Origin: Bacteroidota bacterium
GTDB lineage: Bacteria > Bacteroidota > Bacteroidia > Flavobacteriales > Weeksellaceae
Length of the DNA stretch: 12,119 nt
NCBI GenBank assembly: GCA_023426625.1
Contig: JAFAAJ010000242.1
Location: 1-12,119, forward strand
Direction of reading: 5' to 3'
The translations under genes were made by a program, and so were the position numbers. Under the pieces are notes generated by a model. That model saw nothing but the letters and a program-made list of their open reading frames with translations, searched no databases and was not told the DNA's origin. Of this stretch, positions 7,072 to 12,119 are shown piece by piece. Numbering within the stretch: the first letter of the stretch is position 1; the number at the start of each line of letters is the position of its first letter.

Positions 7072-8292
7072 TTAATCAAATTTTTTAACAATTAATGCGG
7101 AATTGGTTCCCCCAAATCCGAAAGAATTCGACAAAAATACGTCAATTTTTTGATTTTTCGTTTTGGAGACCAAATTTATCTTTTTCGCATCATCATCAGG
7201 ATTTTCCAGATTGATATTCGGAGCTATGAAATCATTCTGCATCATAAGAATAGAATAGATCACTTCGCTTGCTCCTGCCATCCAGCATTCATGGCCGGTC
7301 ATGGATTTGGTAGAACTTACGGGAACTTCATTTCCGAAAATCTCATAAATTGCTTTTGCTTCATTGGCATCTCCAATTGGGGTGGAAGTTGCGTGAGCGT
7401 TGATATAGTCTATATCTTTAGCTGTTAACCCGGATTGTTTCAAAGCTCTGTCCATTGCCAAAGCCGGTCCATCCACATTAGGAGTGGAAATATGCCCTCC
7501 ATTGGACGAAAAGCCATACCCAATGATCTCAGCCAAAACAGTAGCTCCTCTTTTTTGGGCAGATTCTAAGCTTTCAACGATTAAAGTTGCAGCTCCTCCG
7601 CTCGGAATAAGTCCGTCTCTTGCAGAATCAAACGGTCTTGAAGCTTTTAAAGGTTCGTCTTCTCTTATTGAAAAAACACCTAAACCATCAAAGCTTGCCA
7701 TTGAATATTTATTGGTTTCCTGAGCACCTCCACATACGATCATATCCTGAAAACCGTTTTTGATCATCATATAAGCCAGTCCCAATGAGTGCGATCCGCT
7801 TGCACAGGCAGCACTGATCGTCAAATTGATCCCTCTAAGCTTAAATATGGTGGAAAGATTCATGGTCACCGTAGAGTTCATGGATTTGAAAATAGCTCCG
7901 GAACCCATTAAAGTGGTGTCTTTTTTCTCTCTTGCAATGTCTATGGATTCTACAACGGCCTGAGAGACGCTGTCGTTACCGTATAAAATTCCCACTTCAT
8001 GATTGTCTAAATAATCCTGATCCAGATTGGCCTGTTTCAGAGCATCGATGGTTGCAAGATAAGCATATTCGCTTTCTTCACCCATGCTTACACGCTGTCT
8101 GCGGTTAAGAAGATTTTTCAGATCCGGTTTCGGAACAACACCTGTAAGCCCCGATCTGAAACCAAACTCTTTTCTTTCATCTACTAAAACAATTCCGGAT
8201 TTTCCTTGATACAGGGATTCTCTGACTTCTTCCAGAGAAGTCCCGATGCAGGAATAGATTCCCATTCCGGTAATTACAACCCTATTTTCCAT
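7072..8292 (-). CDS. Beta-ketoacyl-ACP synthase, FabF/FabB-like (KAS II type)
   Basis: 406 residues starting at ATG 8292. The condensing-enzyme triad is complete: Cys163 in SAACASGSHSLG, His300 in YINAHATSTPIGD, and Lys329 with His334 in SSTKSMTGHECWMAGASE. The C-terminal glycine-rich SNSFGFGGTNSALIV (388-402) is intact. It performs decarboxylative condensation of malonyl-ACP with the acyl chain in the cytoplasm. A Trp at 337 in GHECWMAGASE, where FabF usually has Leu-Gly, is a small departure near the active site. It lies between FabG and ACP, so together they form the elongation core of the cluster. Aryl-polyene systems normally use a second ketosynthase-like partner to set chain length. 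None is present here, so it is probably outside the window. Confidence 0.93.
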   Translation of the reverse strand: MENRVVITGMGIYSCIGTSLEEVRESLYQGKSGIVLVDERKEFGFRSGLTGVVPKPDLKNLLNRRQRVSMGEESEYAYLATIDALKQANLDQDYLDNHEVGILYGNDSVSQAVVESIDIAREKKDTTLMGSGAIFKSMNSTVTMNLSTIFKLRGINLTISAACASGSHSLGLAYMMIKNGFQDMIVCGGAQETNKYSMASFDGLGVFSIREDEPLKASRPFDSARDGLIPSGGAATLIVESLESAQKRGATVLAEIIGYGFSSNGGHISTPNVDGPALAMDRALKQSGLTAKDIDYINAHATSTPIGDANEAKAIYEIFGNEVPVSSTKSMTGHECWMAGASEVIYSILMMQNDFIAPNINLENPDDDAKKINLVSKTKNQKIDVFLSNSFGFGGTNSALIVKKFD

Positions 8293-8422
8293 GTTAAATA
8301 AAAATGTAACAATTTAGCAATTTAACAGTGTAACAATTAAGAATGTAAATTCAATTCTTAACATTCTGAACAAAATGAAAACTTCATTGATACATGGGTA
8401 AGCTGTTACATTGTTAGATTAT
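8293..8422. repeat. 130-bp intergenic block of TGTAACA/TGTTACA repeats and hairpins
   Basis: The spacer between FabG and the ketosynthase holds three TGTAACA/TGTTACA words (near 8304, 8329 and 8404). An imperfect inverted pair, AATTTAACAGTGTAACA (8319-8335) and TGTTACATTGTTAGATT (8404-8420), matches at 15 of 17 positions. Between them lies a perfect inverted repeat TTAAGAAT (8337-8344) / ATTCTTAA (8354-8361) with a 9-base loop. The gap is far longer than other gaps in this gene run. It looks like a small mobile or dispersed non-coding repeat. A processing hairpin that tunes FabG versus ketosynthase levels is an alternative. No gene is seen in it. Confidence 0.5.
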
Positions 8423-9154
8423 TTACGAATAGATCCCCCCATTGATATTAATTACCTCTCCCGTGATGTAAGAAGCTTTTCTTGATGCTAAAAAGGCAAC
8501 CAGATCCGCCACTTCTTCAGCTTCACCAAATCGATTGGCCGGAATCATGGCTTTAAGTTCATCTTCATTGAATTCCTGCGTCATATCTGTTTTGATGAAT
8601 CCGGGAGCCACCGCGTTCACGGTGATATTTCTTTTGGCAACTTCCTGCGCCAATGCTTTTGTAGCTCCTACTAAAGCACCTTTAGCTGCAGAATAATTGG
8701 TCTGCCCTGCCGTTCCTTTCACTCCTGAAACAGAAACCATATTGATGATCCTTCCGTATTTGTTACGCAATAATTTCTGGATAAAGAAATTGGTTACATT
8801 GAAAAAACCATTTAAGCTGGTATTGATCACAGTGTTCCAGTCTTCATTTTTCATCCACATGAATAGCCCGTCTCTTGTAATTCCGGCATTATTCACGATC
8901 ACCTCAACAATTGCATTTGGATTTTTCTCCTGCCATTCTGATAAAACAGACTGCGTTTCCTCTGCATTTCCCACATCAAACTTCAGAATCTCTCCTGTTG
9001 CTCCAAGTTCTTTAACTTTTGCCAATGTTTCATTAGCAGCCGCTTCGTTGGAAGTGTAGTTGATCAACAGGTGATATTTTTTTTCCTCTGCCAGTTTTAT
9101 ACAGATCGCTCTTCCTATTCCTCTGGAGCCTCCTGTTACAATTGCACATTTCAT
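8423..9154 (-). CDS. fabG: 3-oxoacyl-ACP reductase (FabG-type short-chain dehydrogenase)
   Basis: 243 residues from ATG 9154, the standard FabG length. The NADP(H)-binding TGGSRGIG is at 7-14 and NNAG at 88-91. The catalytic set is Asn111 (VINTSLNGFF), Ser141 (INMVSVSG), Tyr154 and Lys158 (TNYSAAKGAL), with the expected 13-residue Ser-Tyr spacing. The C-terminal SYITGEVININGGIYS is the usual substrate-loop end. It reduces 3-oxoacyl-ACP to 3-hydroxyacyl-ACP using NADPH, feeding the dehydratase. It lies 56 bp downstream of the lyase gene and 130 bp upstream of the ketosynthase. The name reflects family and chemistry; the copy here is most likely the pigment-specific paralogue, not the housekeeping one. 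Confidence 0.93.
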   Translation of the reverse strand: MKCAIVTGGSRGIGRAICIKLAEEKKYHLLINYTSNEAAANETLAKVKELGATGEILKFDVGNAEETQSVLSEWQEKNPNAIVEVIVNNAGITRDGLFMWMKNEDWNTVINTSLNGFFNVTNFFIQKLLRNKYGRIINMVSVSGVKGTAGQTNYSAAKGALVGATKALAQEVAKRNITVNAVAPGFIKTDMTQEFNEDELKAMIPANRFGEAEEVADLVAFLASRKASYITGEVININGGIYS

Positions 9155-9210
9155 GTATGAGTGTTAGTTTTATTTTGGTTTAAATTATGACAATTCACTA
9201 ATGAATTTAA

Positions 9211-10731
9211 TTACATTGCCTTTAAATATTTCTTTACTTCCTCCAAATAAGGATACATAACCATATCATCCGTGAAAGCAGGAATGATTTTTCTGATCTC
9301 ATCGTACAATTTCTTGGTAGATGAAGATACTTTGCCCTGATAACCTAAATATTCTATTGCCTGAGCAATGGTAATAGCTTCAATAGCCAATACTTCGAAA
9401 GCGTTTTCTATCACTTTTCTGCAAATTACCGCTGCATTGGTTCCCATGCTTACAATATCCTGATTATCATTATTGTTCGGAATACTATGAACATACATCG
9501 GGTTCGACAGCATCTGACTTTCCGCTGTTGTAGACGTCGCCGTAAACTGTACTCCCTGCATTCCGAAATTGAAACCTAATTTACCCAAATTTACAAAAGG
9601 TGGCAAAATTTCGTTGATCTTATAATTCAGAAGGTAGTTCAGCTGTCTTTCTGCCAACATGGTGAGTTTGGTGATCACTAATTTCAGTTTATCCATTTCC
9701 AGGGATATATAATCTCCATGGAAGTTTCCTCCATGATAAACGTGCTGATCTTCTACATTGATGATCGGATTATCATTTGCGGAATTAATCTCATTCTCAA
9801 GAACTTTTTCTGTATACTCCAAAGTGTCCAAAACCGGACCCAGAATCTGCGGAACACATCTTAATGAATAATACTCCTGAACTTTATCTTTGAAAACTTT
9901 TTCCTGTTCTTCAAAATGAGTATATAAATGCTCTTCTCTTTTTCTGATCAGCTTACTGTCTGCCAAATGAGCACGCATCTTTTCTGCAACTTTTTGCTGA
10001 CCGTAATGTTTTTTTGTACCATTCAGCGATGCTGATAAATGATCATCATACGCCTGAACAATTTCATTGATCGCACAGGAAAGCTGAATGGAAATGTCCG
10101 TTAACTGATTCGCTTTATAAGCATTTACAATACCAATCCCAGACATTACAGAGGTTCCGTTCATTAAGGCAAGCCCTTCGCGGATCTCTACCTGAATCGG
10201 TTGTAAACCTTCTGTTTCAAATGCTTCTTTTGTTGATTTTCGTTCTCCTTTATAAAAAACTTCTCCTTCACCAATTAATACCAATGCCAGATGAGCCAAC
10301 TGAACAAGGTCTCCGCTTGCTCCTACTCCACCATGCTCAAAAATAAGCGGCGTAATATCTCTGTTGATCAATTCCTTAAGCAGGTTAACAACAGATTGGT
10401 GAACTCCTGAATTTCCAAGAGACAATGTATTCAGTCTCGCCAACATGCAGGCTTTTACTTCCCGAGGAGGCAATGGATTTCCGATTCCTGAAGAATGGCT
10501 TCTGATGAGGTTATATTGCAGCTGATGTTTGTCTTCATCACTGATTTTAAACTGAGCCATCGGTCCGAAGCCGGTGTTCACTCCGTATATTACTTTATTC
10601 TTCGAAAATTCTTTTAGAAACTGAAAGCTAGCCTCAATTCTGGCTAAAAGTGCATCATCCAGCTCTATTTTTTCGTTTTCAACGATAATCCTTTGAAAAT
10701 CCTTCAGTTCTAAAAAGTTATTTATTTTCAT
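9211..10731 (-). CDS. HAL/PAL/TAL-family aromatic amino acid ammonia-lyase, probable tyrosine ammonia-lyase
   Basis: The ATG at 10731 follows directly after a TTG (10734) that would add one residue; ATG is preferred and gives 506 residues, normal for the family. The MIO cofactor triad Ala-Ser-Gly lies in FEHGGVGASGDLVQLAHLAL (138-140 from the ATG). The catalytic Tyr is in VIYGVNTGFGPMAQ. SIPNNNDNQDIVSMG and the NDNPI and GGNFHGDYISLEMD blocks complete the active site. The selectivity loop reads NLIRSHSSGIG. Its Ser-His pair looks like histidine lyase, but from memory the Flavobacterium johnsoniae enzyme characterised as a tyrosine ammonia-lyase carries the same RSHSSG. Gene context (polyketide-type elongation genes, no hut genes) also favours tyrosine to 4-coumarate, the aryl starter of flexirubins. 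It is the first gene of the minus-strand run. Confidence 0.88.
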   Translation of the reverse strand: MKINNFLELKDFQRIIVENEKIELDDALLARIEASFQFLKEFSKNKVIYGVNTGFGPMAQFKISDEDKHQLQYNLIRSHSSGIGNPLPPREVKACMLARLNTLSLGNSGVHQSVVNLLKELINRDITPLIFEHGGVGASGDLVQLAHLALVLIGEGEVFYKGERKSTKEAFETEGLQPIQVEIREGLALMNGTSVMSGIGIVNAYKANQLTDISIQLSCAINEIVQAYDDHLSASLNGTKKHYGQQKVAEKMRAHLADSKLIRKREEHLYTHFEEQEKVFKDKVQEYYSLRCVPQILGPVLDTLEYTEKVLENEINSANDNPIINVEDQHVYHGGNFHGDYISLEMDKLKLVITKLTMLAERQLNYLLNYKINEILPPFVNLGKLGFNFGMQGVQFTATSTTAESQMLSNPMYVHSIPNNNDNQDIVSMGTNAAVICRKVIENAFEVLAIEAITIAQAIEYLGYQGKVSSSTKKLYDEIRKIIPAFTDDMVMYPYLEEVKKYLKAM

Positions 10732-10783
10732 CAATTAAAAGTAAGTAATAATAGAATTTTATAAAATATTAATTAATTGTCAT

Positions 10784-10791
10784 TAATTTTG
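10784..10791 (+). promoter_or_regulatory. Putative Bacteroidota -7 promoter element for the halogenase-like gene
   Basis: TAATTTTG matches the Bacteroidota -7 consensus TAnnTTTG. It lies 40 bp before the ATG at 10832, leaving a leader of about 35 bases. No clear TTTG -33 element is seen at the expected distance upstream, only an AT-rich run. Confidence 0.5.
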
Positions 10792-10794
10792 CGG

Positions 10795-10802
10795 CAAAGA
10801 TA
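10795..10802 (-). promoter_or_regulatory. Putative Bacteroidota -7 promoter element for the ammonia-lyase run
   Basis: On the minus strand this reads TATCTTTG, a match to TAnnTTTG, about 63 bp before the lyase ATG at 10731. A possible -33 word CTTTG lies 24 bases upstream (+ strand CAAAG at 10827-10831), slightly farther than usual and directly before the divergent start codon. It faces the + strand element, with 3 bp between them. Confidence 0.5.
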
Positions 10803-10831
10803 GAAGTTATTATTAAAATAAAAAATCAAAG

Positions 10832-12082
10832 ATGGACAAAGAGTTTGTTGACGTTCTCGTAATTGGGGCAGGACCTTCCGGATGTGTATCTTCTTCATAC
10901 TTAAAGAAGAACAACGTTAACGTAAAGGTTGTTGAGAAAACAAAATTCCCAAGATTGGTAGTAGGCGAGAGCTTAATTCCGAGAGTCATGGATCATTTCG
11001 ACGAGGCTGGGCTCTTTCCTGCTTTGGACAAAGTAGGCTTTGAAAAAAAACTAGGAGCCCGTTTCCTTCGTGGCAATGAGGTCTGCATTTTTGATTTCAG
11101 TGATAAATTTGGCGAAGGATGGGACTGGACGTGGCAGGTTCCAAGAGCTGATTTTGATAATACCTTAGCTCAGGAAGTCATCAATAAAGGTATAGACCTT
11201 GAATTTGAAACTGAGGTCACGGATATTAAGTTTAATGGTACTGATTCTATCACAACAGTAATCAATAAAAACGGAAAAGCTAAAGAGATCCATGCTAAAT
11301 TTGTAATCGATTCCAGTGGATACGGAAGAGTTTTACCCCGTTTGCTTGATCTTGAGAAGCCATCTACACTTTCTCCACATTCCGCTATTTTTGCTCACGT
11401 GGAAGACATCAACCGTGAGGAAGGTGAAGAGGGAACTTTAATTTCTTTTGATATTATTGAAACGGAAGTCTGGCTTTGGGTAATTCCTTTCTCAAACGGA
11501 AATACAAGTATCGGAATCGTTGGACCAACAGAATATATCGAAAAGCTTTCCGAAAACGGAGATACCACAGAAGCTTTAAAAAAGGCTATTTCTCTTTCCG
11601 ACTATTATGTAAAACGTTTTGGAGATGTGGATTTCCTTTTTGAACCGAGACATCTGAAAGATTACTCATGTTCTGTAAAAAAATTATTCGGGGACGGATT
11701 TGCCTTAACAGGAAATGCCTCTGAATTCCTGGATCCTGTATTCTCTTCAGGAATGGCCTTTGCCACAGAATCGGGAATGTTGGCCGCTAAACTGGCTTTA
11801 CGACAGCTCAACGGTGAAACCATAGACTGGCAAAAAGAATACACAGACTATATTTTATATGGCGTAGATGTTTTCACTACGTACGTGAAGGAATGGTACA
11901 CCGGAAATCTTCAGGAATTATTTTTTCACAGACCTGAAAACCCGGATGTGAAAAAGAAAATCTGCGCTGTTTTAGCAGGATATGTTTGGGACAAAGACAA
12001 TCCGTTTGTGAAAAAACATGATACGGTAATTAAAAATCTTGCCAGTCTGATTAAAATGGAAAAAGAGCAGCAAGAACAGTAA
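10832..12082 (+). CDS. Flavin-dependent halogenase/monooxygenase-like protein
   Basis: 416 residues from ATG 10832. The FAD-binding Rossmann motif GAGPSG (12-17) ends in VKVVEK (32-37) and is followed by FPRLVVGESLIP (39-50), a segment typical of flavin-dependent halogenases. A Lys pair (72-73) in GFEKKLGARF sits where halogenases keep the catalytic Lys after the FAD loop. The halogenase WxWxIP signature is present as WLWVIP (214-219). GDGFALTGNASEFLDPVFSSGMAFA (287-311) is the second FAD motif. Such enzymes use reduced flavin, often on a carrier-bound or free phenolic substrate. Some flexirubins are known to be chlorinated, so ring chlorination is plausible, but members of this family can also hydroxylate and the exact reaction cannot be read from sequence. 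It is transcribed away from the lyase gene. Confidence 0.83.
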   Translation: MDKEFVDVLVIGAGPSGCVSSSYLKKNNVNVKVVEKTKFPRLVVGESLIPRVMDHFDEAGLFPALDKVGFEKKLGARFLRGNEVCIFDFSDKFGEGWDWTWQVPRADFDNTLAQEVINKGIDLEFETEVTDIKFNGTDSITTVINKNGKAKEIHAKFVIDSSGYGRVLPRLLDLEKPSTLSPHSAIFAHVEDINREEGEEGTLISFDIIETEVWLWVIPFSNGNTSIGIVGPTEYIEKLSENGDTTEALKKAISLSDYYVKRFGDVDFLFEPRHLKDYSCSVKKLFGDGFALTGNASEFLDPVFSSGMAFATESGMLAAKLALRQLNGETIDWQKEYTDYILYGVDVFTTYVKEWYTGNLQELFFHRPENPDVKKKICAVLAGYVWDKDNPFVKKHDTVIKNLASLIKMEKEQQEQ

Positions 12083-12092
12083 TAATCAGTTT

Positions 12093-12113
12093 CGGGCGGG
12101 CCACCTCCCCCGC
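12093..12113. other. GC-rich patch with a short dyad after the halogenase-like gene
   Basis: Nineteen of 21 bases are G or C, in sharp contrast to the AT-rich surroundings. GCGGG (12096-12100) can pair with CCCGC (12109-12113) across an 8-base loop. An A-run follows, not a T-run, so as a terminator it would better suit the minus strand. It may also be the edge of a dispersed repeat that continues past the window. Confidence 0.4.
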
Positions 12114-12119
12114 AAAAAT

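Noticed and set aside
8697..9059. A 120-codon + strand frame opposite FabG
   Set aside because: It is fully antisense to a complete FabG with all catalytic residues and has no family features.
9192..9207. Hairpin AATTCA-CTAA-TGAATT between the lyase and FabG genes as a terminator
   Set aside because: The stem is AT-only except for one pair, has no T-run, and the genes belong to one pathway, so termination here is unlikely.
9211..10731. Histidine ammonia-lyase (hutH)
   Set aside because: The Ser-His pair suggests it, but there are no hut genes nearby, and the cluster context and the recalled F. johnsoniae tyrosine lyase loop point to tyrosine.
1..12119. CRISPR array, tRNA, rRNA, transposase or phage genes
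   Set aside because: No regularly spaced repeats, no cloverleaf or rRNA-like segment and no transposase, integrase or phage protein was seen on either strand.

Overview
The window looks like a stretch of a Bacteroidota chromosome, most likely a Flavobacteriia member of the Chryseobacterium type. The DNA is AT-rich, Shine-Dalgarno sequences are weak or absent, promoter-like TAnnTTTG elements occur, and the proteins resemble those of flavobacteria. Taken together the genes form part of a flexirubin / aryl-polyene pigment cluster. The genus call and the pigment call are inferences from gene content; no database search was possible.

Layout. Positions 1-2423 (+ strand) hold four closely packed genes. 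These are the 3' part of an unrecognised protein cut by the window edge, a hot-dog 3-hydroxyacyl-ACP dehydratase, a small exported helical protein of unknown function, and a family 2 glycosyltransferase fused to a DUF2062 membrane domain. They converge, with 22 bp between stop codons, on a long minus-strand run. Read in its own direction (right to left, 10731 to 2446) the run encodes an aromatic amino acid ammonia-lyase (probably tyrosine ammonia-lyase), a FabG-type ketoreductase, a ketosynthase, an acyl carrier protein, an LpxL/HtrB-like acyltransferase, a phytoene desaturase/CrtISO-like FAD oxidoreductase, and a C45-family (Ntn-hydrolase) lipoprotein with a C-terminal TPR-like segment. A gene for a flavin-dependent halogenase/monooxygenase-like protein (10832-12082, +) is transcribed divergently from the ammonia-lyase.

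How the genes may work together. The lyase would convert tyrosine to 4-coumarate as the aryl starter. Ketosynthase, ketoreductase, dehydratase and ACP would then add two-carbon units without enoyl reduction, giving a conjugated aryl polyene. The halogenase-like enzyme may chlorinate or hydroxylate the aromatic ring. The CrtISO-like enzyme may act on the polyene. The LpxL-like acyltransferase, the C45 lipoprotein and the exported and glycosyltransferase proteins are candidates for attaching, processing or locating the product at the envelope. Missing from the window are a coumarate-activating ligase, a second ketosynthase or chain-length partner, the dialkylresorcinol genes (darA/darB) and an exporter. 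The cluster therefore almost certainly extends past the left edge or lies partly elsewhere.

The overall system is a known type. The points most worth a second look are the Glu-to-Gln change at the expected catalytic acid of the dehydratase, the repeat-like DNA that supplies the N-terminus of the C45 lipoprotein, the face-to-face promoter elements in the divergent spacer, and the unassigned roles of the C45, GT2-DUF2062 and exported proteins. Several genes need a start different from the longest reading frame: ACP (ATG at 7067), acyltransferase (ATG at 6738), lyase (ATG at 10731) and the FAD oxidoreductase (TTG at 5710).
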